DNA of 24,771 bases, taken from the NCBI GenBank assembly GCA_001642005.1, contig LWCA01000521.1, positions 1-24,771 of the forward strand, in the 5' to 3' direction. This DNA comes from Intoshia linei (Eukaryota > Orthonectida > Rhopaluridae). The position numbers and the translations under genes were made by a program. The notes beneath the pieces were generated by a model. The model was not told the DNA's origin and did not search any database. It was given only the letters and a program-made list of their open reading frames with translations. Every line of letters begins with the position of its first letter. Positions within the stretch are counted from its first letter, which is position 1. Shown in pieces: positions 8,868 through 21,800 of this stretch.

Positions 8868-9125
8868 TCCAGTTACAGTTAAAGAAAAACTAATTAAAGT
8901 TAAATTAAAGACCTATTTCCGCAAGACGGAAATTTTAGTATTTATTTTGTTGAAAATTTTTATTTAATTTATTTTTTTCAGATTCTTTCTGGGTATCGCT
9001 AAAATTAGATAACTATTTTTAAATGATAAATTATCATTCATAATAGTTAACATCGTAAAATTTGAAAATTGTTATAATTTAAATTTAGTGGAGCACACCA
9101 GAATCGCCAGAATCAAAGTTATCAA
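8868..9125 (+). pseudogene. Degenerate duplicate of a GRK intron 8/exon 9 junction
   Basis: This stretch follows 17298-17520 of the GRK gene: gtccagttac, then ttccgcaagacgg.aatttt, 'tatttattttgtt', 'tctgggt.tc.ctaa.attagataact', 'aaaatttgaaaattgtt' and the acceptor 'aaattta/ttttagtgga.cacac'. After the acceptor the match continues raggedly into the exon that encodes GTHGYMAPE in the intact gene (shared 'gccagaa' and 'gttat'). The coding frame is destroyed. It lies about 4 kb upstream of the GRK start codon and on the same strand, so it is a fragmentary segmental duplication and not a processed pseudogene, because intron sequence is included. Confidence 0.6.
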
Positions 9126-9674
9126 GTTCTGTTATTATTTGAGCTCTGATTTCTTTTCGGTAATATGACTTAAAGGTTTGTATTATGCCCTGTTAACTCG
9201 GCTAAATAACACTAGAAAATAAAATGGAAACTTTTTTCGAGGATCTGCATGAGACCCACACAAATAAAAAGATGAAATATTCCTGATCAACATGATACTT
9301 CTCTTTTTAATTTTACAGTTCGGTATCAAAAGATAATGATTGACAACATCATAGCAACCAAGATATTTAAATTAATTTTAGTTTCTTAATTTTTAATTTA
9401 ATTATCATATATAATGAGATATTTAAATTTTTCTTTTAAAATATATGGAATTGATAGCGGATAATTAACATACATAATAGATACTTGATAGCGGATACAT
9501 GATCACATTTAAATTAAAAAAAATAAATATTAAATAAATTACAGGTGTACAAAAATTTAACTGACGACAGGCACTTTAACAGGGTGAACATCTGATATGA
9601 GCTATAATGAACTTTTTAAAGATACATTCTGATGTCTAAATCCAAATTTACGGAAAAGATTTACTTCGATATTT
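9126..9674. other. Intergenic AT-rich stretch
   Basis: No coding, RNA or terminal-repeat signal was recognised. Short internal echoes such as 'atatttaaatt' and 'gatagcggata' (twice near 9456 and 9489) are present. Confidence 0.4.
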
Positions 9675-9992
9675 TTAGTTATTGATACATATATTTAAAA
9701 AAAATAAATTTAATTTTTTTTTTGTAATAATAATTGGTTGATTTGGACATTCCTCAGTACACATTGAAACAACTGTTTCTTGAGATGATAATGGCTGAGA
9801 TGATGAAACTAAATTATATACTTTCATTAGAATTGGTAAAGTTGAACTTTTCATAGCCGGATAAGAGTAAAGGCTTAATTTATTTGTTTTTCTTCTTTTC
9901 AGAATACAGAAATAGCAGTTATTCGCACTTTCTGAATGTTTCCATATTCTAGGTCGACATTCAGTTGTGTCTAGTGTAACAGACGTATTCAC
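9675..9992 (-). pseudogene. Unrecognised Cys-containing ORF, possible repeat-derived fragment
   Basis: A 105-residue minus-strand frame contains ECRPRIWKHSESANNCYFC with a CxxC pair, followed by a basic KRRKTNK patch and a Ser/Pro-rich tail, and ends in a low-complexity stretch. The codon content is less AT-biased than its surroundings between about 9780 and 9980, which suggests real or formerly real coding sequence. I have an impression of similar CYFC-motif fragments in repeat-associated proteins of sap-feeding insects, but I cannot name the family. It may be an exon of a gene or a transposon remnant. Confidence 0.35.
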
Positions 9993-10639
9993 CGGAAAAA
10001 TATGATATTAATATGATTATTAATTAAGCAATGTTTTTTAAAAATTAAATAAGAACCCAAATTTAAATTAAAATTTTAAAATTAATCACTACTTGATTAA
10101 AATTGTATAACCGAATTTTTGATCACTAGCCGTGATCAATATAATCAGCTTCTACTTTATTAAATTAAATTTAAAGTTAAATTGAGTTTGTAATGTCAAT
10201 ACAAATTGAGCACATAATAAAGTTGATTTGATACGATTTATTGAGATGTTATCTTATTTTTCTAAAAGGTTTAACTTGCCTCGGCACATTGTGGTTGAAA
10301 GAGTGTTGGCGGTAGTAAATTTATAATGTTAATCTTACGCATTTAGAGTATCCCATCCGTAGTAACTACAACAAGCTGTTCAATTTTACTTTGCATTATT
10401 GTTTTTAGACAAGTCATGTACAATAACAATTTTATGTAATGTTTAATATATTGATCGAGTTTTCTCCAAAGTGGACAGCGAGATGCTAGTATTAAAATAG
10501 TTCTGGAATTGATGCCTTCATAGTCAAAACGCATATTACTTTAAAATTGACTATCAACTAATTATTTTAAAACTTTGGAAAGGTGCAAAAAAACTTAATT
10601 TACATGTGTACCACCAAATTTTCCTATTTATTATTTTGA
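9993..10639. other. Intergenic stretch, unexplained
   Basis: A 63-codon minus-strand frame at 10343-10534 (MRFDYEGINSRTILILASRC at its start) is slightly richer in G+C than the surroundings. I do not recognise it, and nothing else supports a gene here. Confidence 0.3.
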
Positions 10640-11000
10640 TGTATTTTTATAATTCGAAAATTTGAAAAACATTGATAGATAATATATTAAAAGTCATTTT
10701 TGATAGCAATACGTGGATTTTTGGAGTTAAAAATTTTTTCTCTAGGTCAAGTGGAAAAACTATTATAATGATTTTTTATTTAATTCTGGGACAGTTTTTG
10801 AATATTTTTTTCAAAATTGTTACCAAATAAAACAAATTATTCTAGTCGTTTTTTGTCTTGAGGGCGTTAATTTTTCCTGTATACTTACTATAAAGCACTG
10901 TATTAGCTGTGATATTTTTTTAATTCTATGACTAGTTTTTTTTTATTTTTGAAACTGGGGGTTTGACCTTGAAGCTGTCAATTTCTTAGAATGAAATTTA
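10640..11000 (+). repeat. Family A repeat, diverged copy
   Basis: Landmarks 'tagataatatattaaaagtcattttt', 'gttaccaaataaaa', 'ctgtattagctgtgatattttttt' and 'ttgaagctgtcaatttcttagaatga' parallel those at 2690-3015 and 3390-3950. Confidence 0.5.
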
Positions 11001-11807
11001 TGATACTACATCACTCTCGAAAAACTTATAATTAATTAATATAATTATAATTAACTTATAAAAAACTGTTATATAAAAAAATGTGTTATCGTTTATTTCA
11101 ATAACTAAGAGTCTTAGAATTTTAACAAACATAAAATTCATACATTTTAAGTCAGCTTTTTCTTTAGGAGAAATTAAGATACATTTTAATCTCAGAAACA
11201 TGCATCTATCGGTCAAAAACCCAATTAGCCTTTTTAAAAAATACATTATAAAATTTGAAAAATGGAAAATATAAAATGCCGTTAACATAAAATTTATACC
11301 AAAATTCAAAACAACTAAATTAATCAACAAACTAACGGTAAATCGCGAAATATACACTATATATACTGACTCTAGTATATACAACTAATTCTCTAATTCT
11401 GAGTACTATTTTGTTAATTTAATAACATAACGTCTGCTCTCATTTAAGAATTATAAATCGATGATTTTGAAATACCCTTCACTATTATAAAACATTGTAG
11501 TCTAAATGTCGTGTTGATTCTAGTTTAAGTACTAGTATTTTTTAAAGTAACTACCATCATAATCTACACATTACATTAATTTTCCGATATAAAATTATGA
11601 TTTATTAATAATTTTAATTTATATTTAAAATGTATCAATTTATTTATCTAATTTAATTTTTGATGATATATTTAAGCGTGTATAGCTCCTCTCAAAGCAA
11701 TAAAAGATGTTTTAAAATCTCGTGAAATATATTGGTGTTACAGTGAAATCATTCATTAGTAGACTGGTCTTAAAACTTTTAATTAATATTATTGTGACAA
11801 TTTTGAA
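11001..11807. other. AT-rich intergenic region upstream of the small gene
   Basis: It contains overlapping frames on both strands at 11083-11384, which look like AT-rich shadow frames of low complexity. No homology was recognised. The promoter of the gene at 11808 should lie near the right end, but no TATA box or initiator stands out. Confidence 0.35.
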
Positions 11808-12167
11808 ATGTCTCTTTTCGTGTTATCCAATGCGTAATTAAATGCTTCTATAAATATGAATGTCTAACTATTAAATGTATGTTTAATTCAAATTTAAAAA
11901 GTCGATAAATTTTGACTTGCGTAATCATTTGTAAATCAAATTATATCAACCATTTGCATATTTTATAAAATTGAATTAAAATTTTAGATTTGATCATCGA
12001 AAACCTAGAGCGCCATGGATGACTGATATAAATACGGACTATACTGTAATGACTTGTTAAATTAGTATTTATATAACATTTATAAATTATAGGGAACTCG
12101 ATGGCTTCGAAAATATATGAATGTACCAGACATTCCGCCACATCCTGATCGACCAGATATGGATTAA
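11808..12167 (+). CDS. Small unrecognised gene, three exons, 52 residues
   Basis: Exons 11808-11833, 11988-12045 and 12093-12167 join in phase to 53 codons including TAA. The protein starts MSLFVLSNAFDHRKPR and ends NVPDIPPHPDRPDMD. All junctions use GT-AG (GC|GTAATT, ACT|GTAATG; acceptors tttag and attatag), with introns of 154 and 47 nt. The composition is unlike random AT-rich frames: Trp, Arg, Pro, Asp and His are frequent, and the exons are visibly richer in G+C than their flanks. The segment APWMTDINTDYTGTRWLRKY has an ordered look, and the tail is Pro/Asp-rich. There is no signal peptide or membrane segment. AATAAA follows 36 nt after the stop. I do not recognise the family. It may be a conserved micropeptide or small organelle subunit, or the 3' end of a longer gene if the ATG exon is wrong. 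Exons 2 and 3 are more secure than exon 1. Confidence 0.6.
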
Positions 12168-12202
12168 ACTCGAACTATGCAGTATATAATTTTGTTTGTC
12201 AC

Positions 12203-12208
12203 AATAAA
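12203..12208 (+). terminator. Polyadenylation signal of the small gene
   Basis: AATAAA lies 36 nt after the TAA at 12165-12167 and is followed by a T/G-containing stretch (gtgttttacttttcc), as expected for a cleavage site. Confidence 0.55.
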
Positions 12209-12854
12209 ATTATTCGATCAGTGTTTTACTTTTCCACTTTACAATAACTAACTCAATTAAAACAATGTTCTAAATTAATTTAAACTAGATATCATGTGTA
12301 GCGTATGGTCAAACAATTATAAATATAAAACACTGCCTTATCTTGACTAAATGATACGAATTACATAGATGTTAGACACAAATATATCGATATTCTCCTC
12401 AGGTAAATGAACATATATATACACTTTTACTTATACATGTATAATTATTTTTATTAAATTCAACCAAAATATTAAATTAACGTTGGTTTTGATTTATCAA
12501 TATATTGATGAGTGCTAGACATTTTGTCTCTAAATTTGCAAATTGTTATCCAAAAGTTACAGTATTAATCTAGCATGACAAGTATATAAACCATGCAAAG
12601 TTTGATAGAATAGGTAAAATAAATTATACCAAGTTTACATGACTTCATATTAATTGCCATTTATTTGTTTTTCACTATCTCAGTTGTATCGATTATTTTA
12701 TACATAAAAAAATTTCCACGCATTCGTTTGAGATACAATTGTTAATCTATGCATTTTAGAATTTATGAAATTGTGTTGAACGTTATTTAGATTTGACAAA
12801 TATTTGATTAGGTAAATTATTTTTGACGTTTACCATTTTTGTATATAGAAACGT
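12209..12854. other. Upstream region of the GRK gene
   Basis: This is AT-rich sequence without recognised coding or repeat content. It should contain the GRK promoter and 5' UTR; no specific site could be supported. Confidence 0.4.
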
Positions 12855-15800
12855 ATGGCGGATTTGGAGTCAGTTTTAGCTGATGTCAGTTACTTGATGG
12901 CTATGGAAAAGAGCAAGCATATTAATTATTCTAAATATATTAAAAAAATTGTACTTCCAGATGAAAATGTACATAGTATTATGAGAAAATATTTGGCTAA
13001 ACGAAATTTATTGAATTTTGAAAAAATTTTCGATCAAAGGCTAGGTACTGTATAATTTATTTTATTACTCTTAAAAATTATAATTCTCTTAGTCTTGATC
13101 AAGTTCAGGCATGATTAGTCAATATTTATTAATCATGCTTTTTATTTTTACTTTTTGTATTGTAATGAATGAATTAATATATTATATTAGGATATTTACT
13201 AATCAAGGATTTTTGCGAAATCAATCACCCAAATACACACATGCAATTAAGATTCTATGATAATGTAATTTTTTTAATGTATGAGTAATATTAATCGTTG
13301 CACTCATTTATAAAGTACTGCATTTTACAGTAAGGTGCACAGGTTTTATGTTATACATTTTTTATTGTTTTTTTATTATATTTCATTATTTTTAGATCAT
13401 GACATTCAAAACCATTACAACTAATATTGATAGATTAAATTATGGTCGCAAAATATACGACGAATTTATCATGACAGACTTGTTGATTAATTCTCATGTA
13501 ATTTTATACTTTATATAGTTTCAGTCGAGATTTTTAAATTTATTGAATTTTAAAAACATTCCGTTAGCCTTTTTTAAGTGTTAAAAACAATGAATATATA
13601 GTATATACTAACATTTAATTTATCTTTTGTATCTTGAGACGATGAAAGTGGAGAAATTTTTTTACGGATCAGTAAAATGTGATGACTTAATTTAAAGTTT
13701 AAAAGTGGTTCTGAACGGTTGACGGATTCCTATTTCCTATTTATTCAAATAATAATAAATATTTTTAAAATTTAACACACATACACACATTTTTCACGCA
13801 CTGGCAATTAGGAAACTGGTCTATACCACTTTTACCATCTAACTATAAAAAACTAGTAAAAAACACTTAAAAATTTAAAAATAAATATATAATTTACCTG
13901 TCTTCCGTGTCAGCGTATATATTTTTTTAAATTCTCCAACTCGTTTGATTTTCAAAAAGAGGGACAACTGGGATATTTGACTAGTAAGATGTGAGTTTTG
14001 GAGGTTGAAATTATGTCTGCGAACACCCCCGGAAAAAAACTGTAATTGAAATGTGGACTTTATAAAATTCTAAGACGGGTAGTTTTTTAAATAAAGCTGA
14101 ACACACACACAAACAAAAATCGTGTAGTATACATTATATAACATTATATAAGTAAGAATAAAAGTAAGTAAGATATATAGTCGTATATATATAGAGTAAG
14201 TATAAAGTTAGGACAGTGGTTTTCAACCGGGGGGTCGCAAAATTTATCAGGGGAGTCGTGAGAATTTGAACACAGTATAAAATATAAATAAAACTGAATG
14301 TGATTTTTTAATATTTTCATTTATGTGAATTGATTAGATGTTTGGAGTATATAGATAATTTTTTATGTTTATAAGGGGGGTCGCGAACACAAAAAGGTTG
14401 AAAACCACTGAGTTAGGATGTATTTCATGTAACTTAATTTACTTCAGAATAAGAATAAAACAATAGTAAAATTTATATTCAAACACATTAAACTTAAATT
14501 TAAATTAAATTTGAAAATCTATAGTAACATAAGTTTATTGAATTAATAATAATATTTAATTTTATTTAATTTTATTAAAAATGAAATGTCTAATTGTAAA
14601 AATTGTCAAATTGAAACTAGATTTATGAAATCCCAGTAAAAGAGTGTACCTGGAAGGTGTTATTTATGGAATTGTAGGATGCTAACTAAGAATTGCTAAT
14701 TTTTAATTTACAATTAGCTTAATTTGCAAAATGTGGCCATTTTAAAATTTAAATTACAACTGAATGTTGTAGTGATTCTGTACTGCGAAAATGTAAGTTC
14801 TATCTAAAAATTCTTTGAGTGTGCAATGCACATTATTATTTTTGGTAGTATCTATATTTTATAAATGTTTATGGTATGAGATCTATCATTAAAAATATAA
14901 ACTTATTGACGCGGTTCACAGCTTTGAAAATTAAAAAGTGCCTGAGGGATCCAAATATCTTTCTACATCAAACAATTTTTTTAAATTGAATAATGAGTGT
15001 GGAATTACTGAAAATTAGGTTATATCAGGTTTCCCACATATAAAATATACCACTTTTTATGTGTAACGAGTAAATAAGTGTAATTATAATTAAAATGTAC
15101 TAGATTCTAGTTCAGAGATGGCAAGAATTTACTGTTCAAAGCCCGCACTAACGTCCCAAAAAAAATAAAAAGGCCGCACCTTTCTAAATAAAATTTAATC
15201 AAATACAGCAGTACTTCTCATGAGGTGACTGGTATCCCTAAGGGATTAATAATTTTATTAGTATTATTTAAAAGTAGTATACTACAACAACGATTAATAT
15301 TTTTGAAATGATTTTAAATAAAAAATATTTCAAATTGTTCAGAAGGGCACAGCAAATCGTCAATAAGGCAGCACTTTTGACCATTTCTGGTCTAGTTACT
15401 AGATTAAAGTAACTAGACTCTAATAATTACAATTAGAGTCATGACGAGTCTACATTATGTGGTTATTACATGCCCGTGTCCGTCAAAATCAGTAAATTCT
15501 TTATTAGGCTACGATCAATACATAATGACCAGAATGCTCTCCAATTTCCGATGTATTAACCATTACGCACTGTGTCGAATCCACCGAACCCGAGGCACCT
15601 TCTAGGGCGATCTCGACGAAATTTTTGTACAATGGGCCCTCATTTTTCTAAATTAAACATTCAAAAAATTACGTTCTTGAATATCATGATTATTTTGTGT
15701 ATTAAATTTAAAATGTCTAATCGAGAGTCTTGGAGAGGTAGCTAGAGGCTATATGTCACTACGAATCGTTTGGAAATTTTTTTTATGAGTTTAGTTTTCA

Positions 15801-18800
15801 TGTTCGGGGGCCTCGAGATTAATAGGTTCGGATCTCATTGTAGATACTGTAACTATAAATACTCAGTACAGATAAAAAGAATTTCATTCGATGAACTTAA
15901 TAATTTCCATTTATAGTTCAAAATGGCCGTACATTTAACTATCTAAAATTGAACATCATTATTAAACTATGGTTTTTAATATGTCGTACATTTAGTGTAG
16001 TATCATTCACTTTAATAAACCACTTATATTGTAAATTATTAACATTTTTTTTAAATGCATTTAATTTACCTCTTTTCACTTTTCTGACGTTAAAATCGAC
16101 CATAACAAACAAAATAAATAAGATTTATTACAATTATCAAAATTTTACATATAAATCCCACTCAAAAGGGTGTAATCGTACCTATGAAATACATTTTTCA
16201 AACCAGCATTATAAAATGATAAAAAATTTGTAATGTATAATATAATAAAAATTTTTTAGCCTTTTGAAGAAGAATCACTACGCCGTGTTCAAGATGCCTA
16301 TAACGACGCAAACCGACATAGATGTGTAGGTTTTGACATATTCGACGTAATTATATTGTAAAGAATTGCTAAAATGACATTAGGGGTACATTGAAGAGAT
16401 AAGAAAAAATATCAAAAATACTATATTCGATTCATATTTAAATAGGTACTTAAACATTTATAATTCAAATTTATAAACCAGTAACCAACTGACACAAATT
16501 ATCCGAAACAGATTATTCCAGATTGATAAAGGCCGTTTAACATTTAATAAACCACTTTTCTATCATTCCTTCTACATTAATCAAATACTTTAGTGAATAC
16601 ATGATAAGATACTGTCAATGGAAAAATTATGAATACAATTTGAATGTAACAAAAGAAGACTTTAGCATTCACAGAATAATAGGTAGAGGGGGATTTGGAG
16701 AAGTTTATGGTTGTAGAAAACTTGACACTGGGAAAATGTACGCAATGAAATGTTTGGATAAAAAACGTCTCAAAATCAAAAATGGCGGTCCAGAATTAGC
16801 ACTACATGAAAGGAATATTTTGATACGTGTTAGTAAAGGCGAAGTTTCACCATTTATTGTACATATGACTTATGCTTTTCAAACACCTGAAAAATTATGC
16901 TATGTATTGGTCTTAATGAATGGAGGCGATTTGCATTACCATTTATGCCACCATGGTGTTTTCAGTGAAAGTGAAATGGTAAATATTGAGTTGGTGTCAA
17001 TTGATTTAAGTTTTTAGAGATTTTTTGCATGTGAACTAATATTGGGGCTTCATCATATGCATTCAAGAAAAATTGTTTATCGTGACTTAAAGGTAATTGA
17101 TTTTTTTAATTTATTTGATTTTTCGGTTTATCAAAATTTATTTAAAGTTTCATTTTAGCCTGCAAACATTTTATTGGATGAGGCCGGTCATATTAGAATA
17201 TCTGATATGGGTCTAGCTTATGATTTTTCGGAAAAGCATCCTACTTCTTGCGTGTAAGTGTGGTCTTAAGTTTGTTTTCAGGTCTAGAATCCTAAATGTC
17301 CAGTTACGGGTATAGAAAAATTATTTAAAGTTTTTCCGCAAGACGGGAATTTTGGTATTTATTTTGTTAAAAAATTTTTTTTTAATCTTTTTTCTGGGTG
17401 TCACTAATATTAGATAACTAATTTTAAATGATAATATTTAACCTCTTAAAATTTGAAAATTGTTGTTATAATCTAAATTTTAGTGGAACACACGGGTACA
17501 TGGCGCCAGAAGTTATGAGAAAAAATGAACCCTACAATAGTAGTGCGGATTGGTTTTCTCTTGGATGTGTTTTATTTAAATTAATCAAAGGGTATTTTCT
17601 TTGTACATATTATATTGCCATATATTCTTGACCCATAAACTTAGAACTTTACCATTTTACAATCGAGGCTCAGGAATGACTGAACTTGAAAGGATTGTCA
17701 CCATAGTAATATACATATATTTATATAGGTGTAATGCAAGCCTCATATTATATTAAAGTTCTATAACGTGTGTAGAATTTACATTGTAGATGAATACAAT
17801 ATTTTAAAAACATTTACCTGTATAGAGCGGCGAGCAAAAAATTAAAAAAATTTATGATTACACGTACGATTTGGTACGGATTATAAAATGTATTATTGGT
17901 TGTGTAATGGTTAAATATCTGCAAATTATTTTCGGGATGTAAAAAAATCTATTTAACTTATTAGAAAACAAAATTATAAATTATGGGGCGCATGTATGTG
18001 GAACAATTTTAAGCACGGTGGTGTGTGGTATAATTAAATAAAATGCAGGAGTATATGGTATTTATTAGGGTGGTCAGAGCACTTGTTTGTGAGGCCGAAG
18101 AATAAATTTTACAAATTTCGGTGACAGCAACATTATTATTTTCTCATCAATCCTGTCCCTTTAGTTTGTGCTCTTTCCCCAATTGAAAAAACACACATTT
18201 TCTCCTTGCACTCCTCATTTGAATAACACGAATATTTATTAAAGTTTATTGACATACTCTTGTATTTTTCCATCCAGTGCCGAACTTACCGTACCGAGAC
18301 CTCTTCGGGGGCTCGACCAAATTTTTTGTAAAGTGGAGGCCTCATTTTTCCAAATTGAGCATTAAAAAAATTATATTCTTGAATATCATAAACTATTCTG
18401 TGTGTTAAAATTATAATACCATAATAATAAGTCAAGACTCTTAGAGAGGTCGTTGGGCTATAATGACACTATGCATAGATGTGAAAAAAATTTTATAGGC
18501 CTATTTTTCATTTTCGGGGGCCTCGAGCTGGGTAGGTTCGACTCTAATTACAGCTTAACTATATAATATTAATTATACTGCATTAAACATACCATGATAC
18601 AATGTAATTTTATTTTAGCCTTTGGATCTACCATTATCATTTTCAACAGAAGTTAGAACTCTAATATCTGGTCTATTATGCCCCGAAATATCGTTACGAT
18701 TGGGTTGTTATGATAAAGGGTAATAATTACATATACATTAAATTTTGTGGCTTCACATTACAAGTGTATTGATATATTCTATTTTATGTGTTATTAGTCT

Positions 18801-21800
18801 TGCTGAGCATTGTATAATCTTACTTATATGAAGTCAAAGTTGCTAAATGTGTCTCGGTGTACGTAACCATTTTTTTTGTCAAACATTTGACAATTGAGGT
18901 TTTTGATTTATAAGGTGTGAGTTTGGGAGGTTGAAATTTATCTTATTATCACCCCGGAAAAAACTGTAATTGAAATGCGGAGTTTATAAAATTCTAAGAC
19001 TGATAGTTATTGAAATAAAGTGGAACACACACAAACAAATATTGCGTAGCATATTATATAAGTAAGGATACATTATATCATATATTCATTTAATTTATAT
19101 GTACATTATATTTAATGATTATATTATTAATTATTAATACATATTTTGTAATGTAATACAAAATTTAAAATTAATTTATAGTATCGAAAATATCAAATCT
19201 CACCCGTTTTTTAATTCAATAGATTGGAGTCATGTATGTTAAATATATTCAATTAACAATTTTTCATAGGTTTTATATTTAAAATACCCACCACCTTTAA
19301 TTCCTCCAAGAGGAGAAGTTAATGCAGCAAATGCCTTTGATATTGGAAATTTTGATTCCGATCATTTCAAAAAAGTGAAAGTAATATTTGTCATTTTATT
19401 ATCACATTAAGTATGATCAAATGATGAATGATAACTATCATTGATCAGTAAAATGTGTGATCCACTGTATTTTATCATGTATTCATTTCCCTTACCGTTT
19501 AATCAAAATTATGCTCACATGGAATGTTTTATATGTATGTTCAAATTTCAGAGTTTCGGGTCTGAGTTACTTTTTCAATTTAAAATATTGCGTTATCCTT
19601 GTTGTGAACCACTGTTTATAATGAATATTTTCATAGTGATTAAGCAGTGTTTGGTTTCTCAAATGTTAAAACTAAATTTATAACTTAAAAAAAACTACAT
19701 TGTATTTGGATTACATGGCATGTAATAATCCTACTAAGAATATGACTCATAATTTATAAATGTATTTACAATTAAAATTAAAGAAGACATATATTATTTA
19801 TTATTTAACAGTTAAAATTGTGAGTCCTTTTTAATTGATACATTTTAGTTAAATGAAAAAGACGACGAATTTTATAAAGATTTTAATGTAATTATTTCCG
19901 AACGATGGCAATCAGATATAACACAAGAAATATTTGATCTAATAAACTCTGATGCCGATAAAGCACTTCAGAAAAAAAGACAAAAATTAAAAAAATGTAA
20001 TGTTTATTAATTTTCATTTTTTTGTGTTTTATAGTATCATACATCAGGGTGGTCCAAACACATGGCGAGTGAAGGCCTAAAAATAAAACTTATAAAATTC
20101 GGGCCGCAACATTAAAAAATATAGTCAAAAGGAAACTAAGTCGAAAAAGTCAAAATTTCACAGGTTAATAATCAGCAAATTACTAAAAGTATTATATGAA
20201 TAATATACGAATTAAAAATATTACAATAAATAAAGTATTTATAAAGTCAAAATACATGTAGTCCAAAAAGTTGGAATTATTTGGTAAAGTATTAAAAGTA
20301 AGAAGTTGAGAATAATTAGTACAGAAAAACAGAATTATTACAGTAAACAATTTCGCGGGCCGCACAATTTGATCTTGCTCTTTGAACCACCCTGTCATAC
20401 ATATTTAAATAAAATATTTTTTAAATATTATATAAATTTACAAAATTAAAATAGTATCCCTGAGCTATTTATGATATGAAATATTATTTAACGTACTATG
20501 TCATTTTTACTGGGCCCGGGATAATAATTTGATACATGCGAATTTGTATGTTTATATCTTTGGTACTCTAAATTAAATTCAAAAATTTAGATGGATCTGA
20601 TATTGAATGCTCACATGCTATTTTGGAAGGAGACTTATTGAAACTCAGTGGTCCATTCCAAAGTTGGCAAAAAAAATATTTAAAATTATACACCAACCGA
20701 ATGGAATTTTATACTAAAAATAAAGATGGAATGTTAATAAATAAATCATTGGAGGTAATATTATACAATCTAGCTTTTTAATATTAATGATAGTTTATTC
20801 CAATGATTGATGTAAAGGAAGTCATTAAAGATTTCAAAAAAATTAACAAAAATGACAAATGTATAGTAATCGTTTTAAAAGATGAAACCAAAATTGCAAT
20901 TACCTCCACCGTAAAATTATTTATTCATTATACATTAAATGTGTGCGATATGGCTCAAGGGAAATTGAAAAAATCAATGGATAGAAAAAATTTTTGAATC
21001 TGTATCATACATTGTAGAAAATATGAAAGTTTGATTAACTTACAAGTGGTCCATCTTGATTTATTAAGTACTAGCTTGACAGGTATGTCCTGAGTAAAAA
21101 TAGTAGCTAGATCTGTCGAAGGCAGACTTTTTAACTTTAAGACGATTTTTTAGTTTCGACGACTAGTCAACACTGAAAAATAGATATATAACCATTTTGA
21201 GCAACTTTTTCATTATATAGGTTAGGGGTGTGAACAAATTTTTATATCAAAAGGCACCCTTCCACCATATGAACATTTTGAAAATATTCAATTTGCACCC
21301 AATCTTACTTCTCAAGTGTTAAAAAAAACACTGGCCTCTAAAGTTTTAAACAATATATAGCTCACAGTAACTAATATATGACAATTTTCTTAAAAATATT
21401 ATTTTATAATATAAAATTTTTTATACAAATAGCTATAAACATGCGCAAATTATCGTCTAGACTCTAGCGAATCATGAACGCCGAATTAATAAAAAAACCG
21501 ATTCCAATGAGAAAACTGAATAAATAAAAAAAATATAAATTGAAAATTAATTGTTATGGAAATAATTATTACTATGAAATTTACTATACAAAATAAATTA
21601 ATTTTTGCTCATTATTCATATTTTGAAGTGCTTTGCTCCAGGGTTTTTTTAATCCTTTTTATATAATTTTTTGATAATTGTGTATCATTCAACCCCATCT
21701 TCCACGTATGGGGTGGCACTTTTGTATTTTCGCAAAAAACTAAAAAAATTCACACTAATATGGGTCCTATATGATAATATATGTAATGATTATTTACGAA

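Noticed and set aside
11083-11384. Overlapping ORFs on both strands
   Set aside because: They are low-complexity, AT-driven frames without homology or splice context.
15441-15605. 54-codon ORF ([14 protein letters not shown]...) in GRK intron 3
   Set aside because: It is slightly G+C-rich, but it runs into a MITE at about 15570, has no splice signals tied to a gene, and is not recognised.
19441-19683. 80-codon ORF in GRK intron 13
   Set aside because: It is Phe/Met/Ile-rich noise lying between securely placed GRK exons.
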